Assembly (NCBI RefSeq): GCF_016765795.1
Contig: NZ_JAESVP010000013.1
Location: forward strand, 17,307 to 81,306
DNA from: Fuscibacter oryzae
GTDB lineage: Bacteria; Pseudomonadota; Alphaproteobacteria; Rhodobacterales; Rhodobacteraceae
DNA: 64,000 nucleotides
Direction of reading: 5' to 3'
This document shows, one piece after another, positions 8,115 through 16,981 of the stretch (position 1 is the stretch's first letter; the number at the start of each line of letters is the position of its first letter). The position numbers were made by a program, and so were the translations under genes. A model generated the notes under the pieces. It was not told where the DNA came from and ran no database searches. It worked only from the letters and a program-made list of their open reading frames with translations.

Positions 8115-8733
8115 GGCATTCTCCTTTTTCGCTCAGAGTGTCATGACAGCCGAAGTTTTCATCCGTGAGGACGACGCGGGCGGGTCGCAAAGAGCGCAGG
8201 CCTTCCAGCAATGGAATATGCGTAATAGGGCTATGCAGTATCGATACTGACCCTGCGGTGCATGCCGTGGCGCCCACGCACCTTTCGGCGGCGCGTCATC
8301 TCCAATGCCGCAGCGCCTGCAAGCGGAACTTGGGCCGTCCCTTATAGCTTCTGTCTCAATGGGTCCATTGCGGAACAGGGCGGAGGCGATGGCCGCATTC
8401 GGCCGTCAGCGCAGAGACTCGGAACATGCCTACCGCCTGGTGCTGCGATTGGTGGCGACATAGCGCCGTAAGAGTTCTGACCGGGGCAATACCGGCCCTT
8501 GGCGCTCTTCGTGTTCAGCCTGCAAACCGAACACAGACGCACCTTTGAACCGAGGGATGTGACGCCATGAGGTTGCAAGCCCCCGCAACACAATGTTTCT
8601 TCTTGTGGATTGGTCGGACATCCGTGCCATTCAACATTGGTTTGACTGCATCGATAGGGACAAGCGGTGTCGATCAGTGCACTGGCAAAAAAGAGAGGCT
8701 TGCATTGTATACAATACACAGTATGGTGAATTC
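8115..8733. other. Long intergenic region upstream of gntR, no supported gene
   Basis: Short overlapping frames exist on both strands (for example a cysteine-rich one on the minus strand at 8342-8719) but none has a recognisable domain, a good ribosome site or the codon pattern of the neighbours. The region may hold old insertion-sequence debris. Its right end carries the GntR operator at 8704-8715. Confidence 0.4.
8704..8715. promoter_or_regulatory. GntR/FadR-type operator palindrome
   Basis: ATTGTATACAAT is a perfect 12-base palindrome that ends 18 bases before the GntR start codon. GTATAC-centred palindromes are typical binding sites of FCD-type GntR regulators. It probably mediates autoregulation and control of the operon that begins with the regulator. 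Confidence 0.7.
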
Positions 8734-9420
8734 ATGATTATCGGGCAAACCAATAAGCTTTCAGCGGGAATCACGGACAACCTTGTTGCCGTGCTGGAGG
8801 AGGCGATTGTCTTTCTTGAATTGGCCCCGAATGAGCGGCTGACCGAGGAAGAGGTGGCGGAACGCTATGGCGTCAGCCGCTCGCCCGTCCGCGACGCCAT
8901 GCGCTCGCTGGAGCGTGAGGGTCTGGTTCTGCGAGAAGCACGCAAGGGCATCTGGGTCACGCCAATGTCATTGCGCGACTTTGACGAGATTTATCGCTGC
9001 CGCATTGCGCTTGAGGCGATTGCGGCAGAACAGGCGGCCCGGTCCACCAATGCCAAGCTCAAGCAGCAGCTTTGGCTGGTGCTTGAGGAGATGAAGCGCG
9101 CGAGAGAGGCGGGGGACGCCCGCCGGTTCTTTGCCCATGACGTGCGCGGGTCAGAGCTGATCTATGAAATCGCCGATGACCAGACCCTGCGCCGCCTGCT
9201 GAAAGGTTTGGAAAAGCAGGCTTTGCGCTATCGCTATCATCTTTATCGCCGCAACCAGAGTGTGGTGGATCTGTCGCTGGATGATACGGCACGCATCTTT
9301 GAGGCCATCACCGAAGGTGATGCAGACAAGTCCTTCAAGTTGCAGCGTGATCTGATTCACCGCATCTGGCACGAAACGCGCGACGAAATTCGCAGCGAAT
9401 TCGGAGAGGGGCGGCCATGA
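8734..9420 (+). CDS. GntR-family (FCD) transcriptional regulator
   Basis: A 228-residue protein with an N-terminal GntR winged helix (LTEEEVAERYGVSRSPVRDAMRSLEREGLV) followed by an all-helical FCD ligand domain containing RCRIALEAIAAEQAA, a likely metal or ligand histidine in FAHDVRGSE, and LIHRIWHE near the end. The ATG at 8734 is the first start downstream of the palindromic operator. Its last four bases overlap the next gene, so it is co-transcribed with the catabolic operon and probably represses it until the substrate is present. The inducer is unknown but is probably the amino acid degraded by the operon. Confidence 0.88.
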   Translation: MIIGQTNKLSAGITDNLVAVLEEAIVFLELAPNERLTEEEVAERYGVSRSPVRDAMRSLEREGLVLREARKGIWVTPMSLRDFDEIYRCRIALEAIAAEQAARSTNAKLKQQLWLVLEEMKRAREAGDARRFFAHDVRGSELIYEIADDQTLRRLLKGLEKQALRYRYHLYRRNQSVVDLSLDDTARIFEAITEGDADKSFKLQRDLIHRIWHETRDEIRSEFGEGRP

Positions 9421-10409
9421 CCCGGCTAGAGGCGGCATTCCCCTATATCGACACCCATACTGCCGGTCATCCGACGCGGGCGATCCTTGGGGGGGTGCCA
9501 CCTCTGCGCGGGCGCAGCGTTCTGGAAAAGCGGCAGGATTTCGAGGCGCGGTTCGATCATCTGCGTTCGGCCCTGCTGCATGAACCGCGCGGCCATGCCG
9601 CGATGGTCGGGCTGATCCCGGTTCCATCCGAGGTGGCCGATTTCGGGGCCATCTTCATATCTTCCTATGTTTATCTGGGGATGTGCGGACACGGCACCAT
9701 CGGCTTTGCCCGCACGCTGGCCCATACCGGCGCGATTTCCGCAAAGACCTGCAACAGCTTTACGCTGGAAACGCCCGCGGGCGTTGTGGATGTTCAACTG
9801 GAATGGGATGACGCGGGCGAATTGCGCAGCGTGTCGCTGAAAAACGTGCCCGCCTATATGGGGCTGGCAGGTTTCGAGGTTGAGGTTGAGGGCCCTGGCC
9901 TGATCCGCACCGACATTCTTTACAGCGGCATGTGGTATGCGATGGTTCCCGCCGCCCCGCTTGGCCTGTCGCTGGAACCGGACAATGTTTCGGCCTGCCT
10001 GGCACTTGGCTGGAAGATCAAGCAAGCCATCGCCAAGGCGACTGAAGGCCTGCCCGAACTGCGTGGCCTGCCTGCGCCCAGCGTGCTGTTTCACAGTGAT
10101 CTGGTTCAGGGCAGCTCTCGTCAGTTGCTGGTTCTTGCGCCTAACAAATACGACCGTTCACCCTGTGGCACCGGAACCTGCGCCCGCATGGCCCAGCTTT
10201 TGATGCAGGGCGAACTGACCGAAGACGCGACCTATCGCGCCGAAAACATCTTCGGCGTGCCTTTCACCGCCACACTTGCCGGCAAGAGCAAGGTGCAAGG
10301 CACGACGGGATACAGCGTTGTTGTCCGGGGAGAAGCCTTTCTCACCTCTCAGGGCACACTCTACCTCGAAAAGGGTGATCCGCTTTCCGGGGGGTTCCTG
10401 GGCCGGTGA
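9417..10409 (+). CDS. Proline-racemase-family epimerase (second copy)
   Basis: A 330-residue protein with both catalytic cysteines, C90 in MCGHGTIG and C250 in DRSPCGTGTC, so it should racemise or epimerise an imino or amino acid rather than dehydrate it. It overlaps gntR by ATGA and leads a long operon with an amino acid ABC importer, a DadA-type oxidase, two aldehyde dehydrogenases and an HpaI aldolase. It is clearly divergent from the family member at 2046-3047 outside the active-site motifs, suggesting a different substrate. Conversion of an L-amino acid to the D form for the downstream D-amino acid oxidase is the inferred role. Confidence 0.85.
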   Translation: MTRLEAAFPYIDTHTAGHPTRAILGGVPPLRGRSVLEKRQDFEARFDHLRSALLHEPRGHAAMVGLIPVPSEVADFGAIFISSYVYLGMCGHGTIGFARTLAHTGAISAKTCNSFTLETPAGVVDVQLEWDDAGELRSVSLKNVPAYMGLAGFEVEVEGPGLIRTDILYSGMWYAMVPAAPLGLSLEPDNVSACLALGWKIKQAIAKATEGLPELRGLPAPSVLFHSDLVQGSSRQLLVLAPNKYDRSPCGTGTCARMAQLLMQGELTEDATYRAENIFGVPFTATLAGKSKVQGTTGYSVVVRGEAFLTSQGTLYLEKGDPLSGGFLGR

Positions 10410-10458
10410 CAACGGCCTGAAAAATCTACCAAAACACAAGATCAGGGAGATCTGAACC

Positions 10459-11295
10459 ATGTCTTTCTTCGGAAATATCCTCCGGGCACTCGCCTTGGGG
10501 GCCGGGGTAGCTGTTGCCGCCCAAACCGCAGTTGCCCAAGACAACCCCTCGGCTGTTCTGGACGAAATCCGCGCCAGCGGAGAGTTGAAAATCCCGGTGA
10601 TGATCGGTGAGGAGCCGGGCTATATCAAAGATCCGGCCACGGGCGCCTGGTCGGGCTTTTACGTTGATTTCCTGACCGATCTGGCCACGCAACTGGGCGT
10701 CAAGGTCACCCCGGTCGAAACCACCTGGGGCAACCTGGCGGCAGACTTTCAGTCGAACAAGATCGACATCGCCATCGGCGTGAACCCCAACCCCAAGCGC
10801 GGCCTTGTGGTTGATTACCTGTGGGAACCGCTGTTCACCGATGCCTGGGCCGTTCTGACGCCTGCGGGTAAGCCTGTCGCAACCTGGGCCGAACTGAACA
10901 CCCCGGAAAAGACCGTTGTGGTGCAGAAGGGTTCCACCATGCAGATCGTGGCCGAGGCGCTGCTACCCAAGGCTACGCTGACCGTGGTCGAAGACCGCAA
11001 CCTTGCAATCATGGAGTTGCAGGCCGGTCGCGCCGATGCGATGATCCAGTCGGTCTTTGACGTGCTGCAAATCGCCAAGAACGTCGGGGGTGAGGTGTCG
11101 GTGCCGGAACCCATGCTGCGCAACCCGGCCACGCTGGCCGTTGCACGCAAGCCGGGCAATGCGGGCTACATCAACTTCCTGACCAACTGGGTGCAGCAGC
11201 AACGCTCGCTGGGTCTGGCGCAGGGCCGTCTGGCAAAGTCATGGGAAGACCGTGGCATTGATCTGTCGATCCTGCCCGACAACTTCAGCTTCTGA
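10459..11295 (+). CDS. ABC transporter periplasmic amino acid-binding protein
   Basis: A 278-residue family 3 solute-binding protein. Residues 1-26 form a signal peptide (hydrophobic LALGAGVAVAAQ, cleavage near AVAQ). The mature part shows the family pattern: LKIPVM, WSGFYVDFLTDLATQLG and KIDIAIGVNPNPKRG. It would bind a polar amino acid or a related compound in the periplasm and deliver it to the permease and ATPase encoded next. A strong stem-loop lies immediately downstream, a usual way to keep binding-protein mRNA more abundant than that of the membrane components. The ligand is probably the substrate of the enzymes in this operon. Confidence 0.9.
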   Translation: MSFFGNILRALALGAGVAVAAQTAVAQDNPSAVLDEIRASGELKIPVMIGEEPGYIKDPATGAWSGFYVDFLTDLATQLGVKVTPVETTWGNLAADFQSNKIDIAIGVNPNPKRGLVVDYLWEPLFTDAWAVLTPAGKPVATWAELNTPEKTVVVQKGSTMQIVAEALLPKATLTVVEDRNLAIMELQAGRADAMIQSVFDVLQIAKNVGGEVSVPEPMLRNPATLAVARKPGNAGYINFLTNWVQQQRSLGLAQGRLAKSWEDRGIDLSILPDNFSF

Positions 11296-11305
11296 CCCCT
11301 ATCCT

Positions 11306-11333
11306 GATCGGTCGGGGGCAACCCCGGCCGATC
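11306..11333 (+). promoter_or_regulatory. Intercistronic stem-loop with GCAA tetraloop
   Basis: Bases 11306-11317 pair with 11322-11333 as a 12-base-pair stem with one G-U pair, closed by the stable GCAA tetraloop. No T-run follows. It sits 10 bases after the binding-protein stop and before the permease gene. It probably acts as an RNA stabiliser or partial terminator that raises binding-protein expression. Confidence 0.7.
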
Positions 11334-11382
11334 CTTGGGCCAAGGCCCGAACCCTTTGTCAAACCAGCCTGGAGACGCGCGC

Positions 11383-12039
11383 TTGTTCGATTTTTCCGTC
11401 ATAACGCAGAACTGGCCCCTGTTCTGGAACGGGCTGCTGGTCACGCTGCTGTATTCCGCCCTTTCGATTGCTGCGGGGCTGGTGATCGGCCTTGTGATCG
11501 GCCTGATCCAGTTGACGGGCTCCAGAACGCTGGCGCTTCTGGGCAGGGTCTATGTGGAAATCTTCCGCAACATCCCGCTTTTGGTGATCCTTTTGTGGAT
11601 CTACTACGCCTTCCCGATCTTTGCCGGGTTGTCGGTTACGAAATTCTGGGCCGGGTTTGCGGGCCTAAGCCTGTATGCCGGGGCGTTCTATGCCGAGATC
11701 CTGCGCGCAGGCGTGCAGTCGATCGACAAGGGGCAAAGCGATGCCTCGACCGCACTTGGAATGACCTATGGCCAACGGATGCGCCGCATCATCCTGCCGC
11801 AAGCCTTTCGCCGGATGATCCCGCCCCTTGCCGGGCAGTCGATCATCCAGATCAAGAACACCACGCTGATGTCGATGATCACGGTGCCTGACCTTCTGTA
11901 TCAGGCCAGCTATGTCAGCTCGTTCACCTATCGCCCGATGGAGGTTTATACCATGGTCGGGTTCATGTTCCTTGTCCTGCTGGTGCCGCTGACCCTGTTG
12001 TCGCGCAAGTTGGAGAAAGTATCGGAGCGCATGAAATGA
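11383..12039 (+). CDS. ABC transporter permease, polar amino acid (HisM/GlnP family)
   Basis: A single permease of about 218 residues with an N-terminal hydrophobic segment ([19 protein letters not shown]), several further membrane segments and the cytoplasmic EAA loop ([24 protein letters not shown] reduced to its core [18 protein letters not shown]). The start is taken as TTG 11383 because GGAG lies 9 bases upstream; a longer reading from 11335 would begin beside the stem-loop. Its last four bases overlap the ATPase gene. The operon encodes only one permease, so it probably works as a homodimer. Confidence 0.88.
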   Translation: MFDFSVITQNWPLFWNGLLVTLLYSALSIAAGLVIGLVIGLIQLTGSRTLALLGRVYVEIFRNIPLLVILLWIYYAFPIFAGLSVTKFWAGFAGLSLYAGAFYAEILRAGVQSIDKGQSDASTALGMTYGQRMRRIILPQAFRRMIPPLAGQSIIQIKNTTLMSMITVPDLLYQASYVSSFTYRPMEVYTMVGFMFLVLLVPLTLLSRKLEKVSERMK

Positions 12040-12860
12040 CCCATGTTTCCAACACCTCTGCGCCCCTGCTGAAGATTGAAGCGCTGCGGCTGACCTTTGG
12101 CCAGCGGGACGTTCTGAAAGGCGTTGACCTTACAGTGAACAAAGGCGAGGTGGTCGTGCTGATCGGCGCCTCCGGTTCCGGCAAGACATCGCTTCTGCGC
12201 TGCATCAACCTGCTGAACATGCCCAGCCACGGCCGCATCACCATTGATGGCGAGGCGATTTATGAGGCCGACACCAAGGCGCGCGACGGCAATGACGTTC
12301 CCGCCAAAACCGTGAACCGCATCCGGTCGCGCACGGGCATGGTGTTTCAGCAGTTCAACCTGTTTCCCCATATGACGGCGCTGGAAAACGTCATGGAAGG
12401 GCCTATCACCGTCAAAAAAGCCGATAAGGAGGCGACCCGCAAAGAGGCGCTGGACCTTTTGGCGCAGATGGGTCTGCAAGAGCATGTGGGCAAATACCCC
12501 CGGCAGCTTTCTGGGGGCCAGCAGCAGCGTGTTGCCATTGCCCGCGCCTGCGCCATGCACCCGCAGGTCATGCTGTTTGATGAACCGACCTCGGCGCTGG
12601 ATCCCGAACTGGTGGGCGAGGTGATGAAGGCCATGGTCGATCTGGCGCGCAGCGGCATGACCATGGTGATCGTCACGCACGAGCTGGGCTTTGCGTTCGA
12701 AGTTGCCGACCGGGTGATCTTTCTGGACGAAGGCACGATTGCCGAGGACGGGCCGCCGAATGAAATCCTGCTGCGGCCGACCCACCCCCGGCTGAAAAGT
12801 TTCGTTGGGCGTTTCCACGAAACAGCCGACCTGCTGCGCCCCTTCCTCGAAAGTTCTTAA
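12036..12860 (+). CDS. ABC transporter ATP-binding protein, polar amino acid (GlnQ family)
   Basis: A 274-residue ATPase with Walker [11 protein letters not shown]-loop [11 protein letters not shown], signature [14 protein letters not shown], Walker [13 protein letters not shown] and the switch histidine in VIVTHEL. It energises uptake through the preceding permease, with which it overlaps by ATGA. A slightly longer loop after the Walker A region ([16 protein letters not shown]) occurs in some members of this subfamily. The three transporter genes form a complete importer. Confidence 0.93.
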   Translation: MTHVSNTSAPLLKIEALRLTFGQRDVLKGVDLTVNKGEVVVLIGASGSGKTSLLRCINLLNMPSHGRITIDGEAIYEADTKARDGNDVPAKTVNRIRSRTGMVFQQFNLFPHMTALENVMEGPITVKKADKEATRKEALDLLAQMGLQEHVGKYPRQLSGGQQQRVAIARACAMHPQVMLFDEPTSALDPELVGEVMKAMVDLARSGMTMVIVTHELGFAFEVADRVIFLDEGTIAEDGPPNEILLRPTHPRLKSFVGRFHETADLLRPFLESS

Positions 12861-12975
12861 GGCGCGGGCCCGCCCGCCCTTTGCCACCCAACCGAAATCA
12901 CGACACGCGGCCAAGAAAGACCACTGGCCCGCGAACGGTGCCTTCTGCGCACCAACAGACGAAAGGACGCCGCCC

Positions 12976-14454
12976 ATGACCCTCAGCTTCAACCCCGATA
13001 GCGTGCCGGTCCCCTCCGGCCATCACATCGGTGGCAGGTTCGTCGATCTTCCGGGCGAAGAGATCGCCGTGCTGCGCCCCTCGGATGAAAAGCCGATGGG
13101 GCAGATCACCGATGGCGGAGCGGTGGCTGTGGATATGGCCGTGGTTGCGGCGAAAAAAGCGTTGGCCGAAACCGGCTGGGCCAGAATGAACCCGCGTGAC
13201 CGGGCCAAGGTGCTGTTCCGCTTTGCCGAAAAGATCGAGGAAAAGGCCATATATCTTGGCCGGTTAGAGGCGATGGGCTCCAGCCGCCTGATTTCGGGCA
13301 CCGTTACCGGGGATGCCGTGCGGACCGCAGGCGTGGTGCGTTACTTCGCCGAATATTGCGACAAGCTGGAAGGCATCGTCACCGCCACCAAGGCCGACAC
13401 CCTCAGCTATACCCGCCGCGAACCTTATGGCATCGCCGGGGCCATCGTGCCATGGAATTTCCCGATGATCACGGCAGCGTGGAAGTTTGCCCCCGCACTG
13501 GCGGCGGGCAATGCCGTGATCATGAAAACCTCAGAGTTGACGCCCCACAGCCTGCTGGCCCTGGCGGAATGCGCGGCAGAGGCCGGTTTGCCCGGCGGGC
13601 TGTTCAACGTGATCAACGGCTGGGGCCATACGACCGGGGCGGCGATTGTCGCGCACCCGGCCATCGGCATTGTTTCCTTCACCGGATCGACAAAGACCGG
13701 GGCGGCGATCATGTCGCTGGCCGCGAATTCGGGCATCAAACCGGTGGTTCTGGAACTGGGCGGCAAAAGCCCGCAGATCGTGACCCACGATCCCGGCGAT
13801 ATGGAGACGGTGGCAACCCGTGTGGCGACCGCCTTCATGGCCAATGCCGGGCAGGTCTGTACGCTGGCCTCGCGCCTGATTGTGCAGCGGTCGGTGGCGG
13901 ATGAACTGGTTGAACGGGTGCTGGCCAAGGCCAGGGTGATCAAGCCCGGCCCGACCTGGGATGAGACGACCACCTTCGCGCCCATCATCTCGGCCACGCA
14001 ATTCAACCGGATCGACGCCATGGTGCAGCAGACGGTGCAGCAGGGGGCAGAGGTGCTGACCGGCGGCCAGCGCCTTGAGGGGCCGAACGCCGGCAACTTC
14101 TATGCACCGACCGTGCTGGCCAATGTCAGCCGCGACAATCTGGGTTTTACCGATGAATTCTTTGGCCCGGTCATGAACGTGACCACCTTTGACGACATCG
14201 AGGAGGCCATCGCCGAGGCGCAGCACCCGACCTATGGCCTTGCCGCCTCGGTTCACACGCAGGATCTGAAAGTGGCGCTGAAGGTGGCGGATGCGGTCGA
14301 GGCCGGGATGGTCTGGGTTAACCAGCATGGCCGCGACCCGGAGTTCACCTATGCCGCAGGCGGCTGGAAAGGCGCGGGCTTTGGCAAGGACATGGGCCGC
14401 GCCGGGATCGAAGAATTCACGCGGCAAAAGGCCGTTTGGATCAACTACAACTAA
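12976..14454 (+). CDS. NAD(P)-dependent aldehyde dehydrogenase
   Basis: A 492-residue aldehyde dehydrogenase. It has the oxyanion asparagine in VPWNFPM, the general base glutamate in LELGGKSP and the catalytic cysteine C295 in NAGQVCTLAS. The ATG at 12976 follows GAAAGGA; the frame extends upstream without conserved sequence. It is followed 12 bases later by a GMC oxidoreductase, and that pairing commonly oxidises an alcohol through the aldehyde to the acid, as in betA/betB. The GMC partner and the HpaI aldolase downstream are both possible sources of its aldehyde substrate. Confidence 0.9.
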   Translation: MTLSFNPDSVPVPSGHHIGGRFVDLPGEEIAVLRPSDEKPMGQITDGGAVAVDMAVVAAKKALAETGWARMNPRDRAKVLFRFAEKIEEKAIYLGRLEAMGSSRLISGTVTGDAVRTAGVVRYFAEYCDKLEGIVTATKADTLSYTRREPYGIAGAIVPWNFPMITAAWKFAPALAAGNAVIMKTSELTPHSLLALAECAAEAGLPGGLFNVINGWGHTTGAAIVAHPAIGIVSFTGSTKTGAAIMSLAANSGIKPVVLELGGKSPQIVTHDPGDMETVATRVATAFMANAGQVCTLASRLIVQRSVADELVERVLAKARVIKPGPTWDETTTFAPIISATQFNRIDAMVQQTVQQGAEVLTGGQRLEGPNAGNFYAPTVLANVSRDNLGFTDEFFGPVMNVTTFDDIEEAIAEAQHPTYGLAASVHTQDLKVALKVADAVEAGMVWVNQHGRDPEFTYAAGGWKGAGFGKDMGRAGIEEFTRQKAVWINYN

Positions 14455-14466
14455 GGAACATCCCAA

Positions 14467-16158
14467 ATGATCTACGATTACGTCATCGTGGGGGGCGGTT
14501 CGGCTGGGGCGACGCTTGCGGCAAGGCTTTCCGAAAACCCGGCCAAGCAGGTCGCCCTGCTGGAGGCGGGGCCGGATACCCCGCCCGATGCCGTGCCGGA
14601 TGTGATTTCCGACAGTTATCCCGGCCTGTCCTATTTCGATCCGGCCTATCATTGGTCCGCACTGCGGGTCTATGCCCGCAACCCGCGCAGCAATTCCGAA
14701 ACCATTCCGCCCACGCGGCTGGAACAGGCCCGCGTGATGGGGGGCGGATCGTCGATCAACGGCCAGTTCGCCGTGCGCGGCCTGCCTGCCGATTATGATG
14801 AATGGGAAGCCAAGGGCATCAAAGGCTGGGGCTGGGAAGACATGCTTCCCTATTTCAAAAAGCTGGAGAGGGATCAGGATTTCGATGGCCCCCTGCACGG
14901 CAAGACCGGCCCGATGCCGATCCGTCGGGTATTCCCAAAGGATTGGGCCGGGTTCACCCGGTCTGTCATGGATGTCGTCGCAGACGACTACGCCTATCAG
15001 GATGATTACAACGCGGCCCCCGGCGACGGGTCTTTCCCCTTGCCCCTTGCCAATGAAAACGACCGTCGCGTTTCAACCGCAACCGGCTATCTGACCCGCG
15101 AGGCGCGGGCCAGATCTAACCTGCACATCTTTGCCAACACGCAAGTCGAGGCGCTGGAGATTGACGGTCGCCGCATCACCGGCGTGCGCGCCCATACCGG
15201 CGACAAACCCGCCGAAATCTGGTCCGCGCGCGAGGTCATCCTGTCTTCAGGCGCGCTGCACACCCCGGCCATTCTGCTGCGCGCAGGCATCGGCCCGGCG
15301 GCGGACCTGCGGGCCAAGGGCATTCCGGTCATCGCCGATCTGCCCGGCGTCGGCCAGAACCTGATGGACCATCCGCATCTGGCCGTGGGCGCGCATTTCA
15401 AGAAATCCGCCCGCCTGCGCCCCGGACAGCGCCGCCACATCTTCCTTGGGGTGCGTTATTCATCCGGGTATGAGGGTTGCACGCCGTCGGACATGCTGCT
15501 GATGCCGGTCAACCGAGCGGGGTGGCATCCCTTGGGCAGAACGATGGGTGCGCTGAACGTCTGCGTGAACAAGTCTTACTCTCGCGGCAACGTCACGCTG
15601 AAATCGGGTGACTGGCGGGATGAGCCGGTGGTGAACCTGAACCTTGGCGGCGATGACCGCGACCTGATGCGGCTGGTGGACGGGTTCGAGCGTCTTTACC
15701 GCATCATGGAAGACCCGCGCGTCAAGGCGCATGTCAACACTTGGTTCCTTGCAGGCTATACCGAAGAGGCGCGGTCGCTGTCGGTCAAGAAACTGTCGAA
15801 CTATGTCAAGACCGGCACGGCGGCACTGCTGTTCGACTATGCGCCCTTCTTCCGCGAAACGCTGCTACGTCACAAATTCGGCACGCAGGACCGGATGCAC
15901 GCGATGATGCAGAACCGCGATCTGATCGTGGACTGGGCGAAAGCGTCGGTCTGGTCGGGCTGGCATGTGTCTTGCAGTTGCCCGATGGGCGCCGATGACG
16001 ACCCGATGGCCGTGCTGGACAACCAGTGCCGCGTGCGCGGAGTCGAAGGGCTGCGGGTGGTCGATGCCTCGACAATGCCCACAGTCATCGCGGCCAACAC
16101 CAACATCACCACGATCGCCATCGCCGAAAAGGCCGCCGATCTGATCCTGAATTCTTGA
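14467..16158 (+). CDS. GMC-family FAD-dependent alcohol oxidoreductase
   Basis: A 563-residue GMC oxidoreductase related to choline dehydrogenase. The FAD fold is at the N-terminus (VGGGSAGATLAARLSE, ending EAGPD), the first signature is ARVMGGGSSINGQ, and the C-terminal catalytic region reads GWHVSCSCPMG, then VDASTMPTVIAANTN. It would oxidise an alcohol and pass electrons to the membrane. The preceding aldehyde dehydrogenase suggests that they act in sequence. It is not clearly choline dehydrogenase, since the surrounding genes are not those of a bet operon. Confidence 0.88.
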   Translation: MIYDYVIVGGGSAGATLAARLSENPAKQVALLEAGPDTPPDAVPDVISDSYPGLSYFDPAYHWSALRVYARNPRSNSETIPPTRLEQARVMGGGSSINGQFAVRGLPADYDEWEAKGIKGWGWEDMLPYFKKLERDQDFDGPLHGKTGPMPIRRVFPKDWAGFTRSVMDVVADDYAYQDDYNAAPGDGSFPLPLANENDRRVSTATGYLTREARARSNLHIFANTQVEALEIDGRRITGVRAHTGDKPAEIWSAREVILSSGALHTPAILLRAGIGPAADLRAKGIPVIADLPGVGQNLMDHPHLAVGAHFKKSARLRPGQRRHIFLGVRYSSGYEGCTPSDMLLMPVNRAGWHPLGRTMGALNVCVNKSYSRGNVTLKSGDWRDEPVVNLNLGGDDRDLMRLVDGFERLYRIMEDPRVKAHVNTWFLAGYTEEARSLSVKKLSNYVKTGTAALLFDYAPFFRETLLRHKFGTQDRMHAMMQNRDLIVDWAKASVWSGWHVSCSCPMGADDDPMAVLDNQCRVRGVEGLRVVDASTMPTVIAANTNITTIAIAEKAADLILNS

Positions 16159-16183
16159 TCCGAACCGCTAAAGGAATCCGAAA

Positions 16184-16966
16184 ATGCGTGAGAACAAGGT
16201 CAAAACCCTGTGGTCCAAGGACGAATGCGCCCTGACCGGCTGGCTTGCCATTCCGTCCAGCCTGTCGGCCGAAATGATGGCCCAGCAAGATTTCGATGCC
16301 GTGACCGTCGATATGCAGCATGGCGCGGCCGATTATGCCGACATGCTGTCGATGTTGCAGGCCATCTCCACCACCGACAAGACGCCGATGGTGCGCGTGC
16401 CGTGGAACGATCCGGCGATCATCGGTCGCGTTCTGGATGCGGGCGCCTATGGCGTGATCTGCCCGATGGTGAACACGGCGGCAGAATGCAAAGCCTTTGT
16501 CGAGGCCTGCCGCTATTATCCCGAAGGGGGCCGTTCGGTCGGCCCGATCCGCGCGGGGCTGTATGGCGGGTCGGACTATTTTCCCAATGCCAACAAGACC
16601 ATCATCACCATGGCGATGATTGAACATAAGGATGGCGTCGCCAATCTGGACGCAATTCTTGCCACGCCGGGTCTGGATGCGATTTTCGTAGGCCCGTCCG
16701 ATCTGGCAGTGTCGATGGATCATGCGCCGGGGTTCGATCCGAAATGGCCGGATGTGAAAGAGGCCATCGCCCTGATTGCGGAACGCTGCATCGCGGCGGG
16801 CGTCGTGCCGGGCATCCATGTTGGGTCGGTCGCGGCGGGCGAGGAAATGCGGCAGCTTGGCTACAAGTTCATCGCCTATCTGTCGGATTTCCGCATGTTG
16901 CAGATGGCCTATGCACAGGCGCTGCCGGCCCTTCGCGCGGGCAAGCCCGTGCCGAACGTGCCCTGA
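16184..16966 (+). CDS. HpcH/HpaI-family class II pyruvate aldolase
   Basis: A 260-residue HpaI-type aldolase with catalytic histidine in VDMQHG, substrate arginine in MVRVPWND, and metal ligands E in MIEHKDG and D in FVGPSDLA. Such enzymes cleave 4-hydroxy-2-oxo acids to pyruvate or a related 2-oxo acid plus an aldehyde. Placed after an epimerase and before a D-amino acid oxidase and aldehyde dehydrogenase, it would cleave the 4-hydroxy-2-oxo acid formed by oxidative deamination of a gamma-hydroxy amino acid. This pathway role is inferred. Confidence 0.88.
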   Translation: MRENKVKTLWSKDECALTGWLAIPSSLSAEMMAQQDFDAVTVDMQHGAADYADMLSMLQAISTTDKTPMVRVPWNDPAIIGRVLDAGAYGVICPMVNTAAECKAFVEACRYYPEGGRSVGPIRAGLYGGSDYFPNANKTIITMAMIEHKDGVANLDAILATPGLDAIFVGPSDLAVSMDHAPGFDPKWPDVKEAIALIAERCIAAGVVPGIHVGSVAAGEEMRQLGYKFIAYLSDFRMLQMAYAQALPALRAGKPVPNVP

Positions 16967-16981
16967 AGCGGGGTCAGGTCG

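Noticed and set aside
8342..8719. Cysteine-rich 125-residue minus-strand frame upstream of gntR
   Set aside because: No ribosome site and no recognisable domain, and it runs across the GntR operator. It could be insertion-sequence debris but cannot be supported as a gene.
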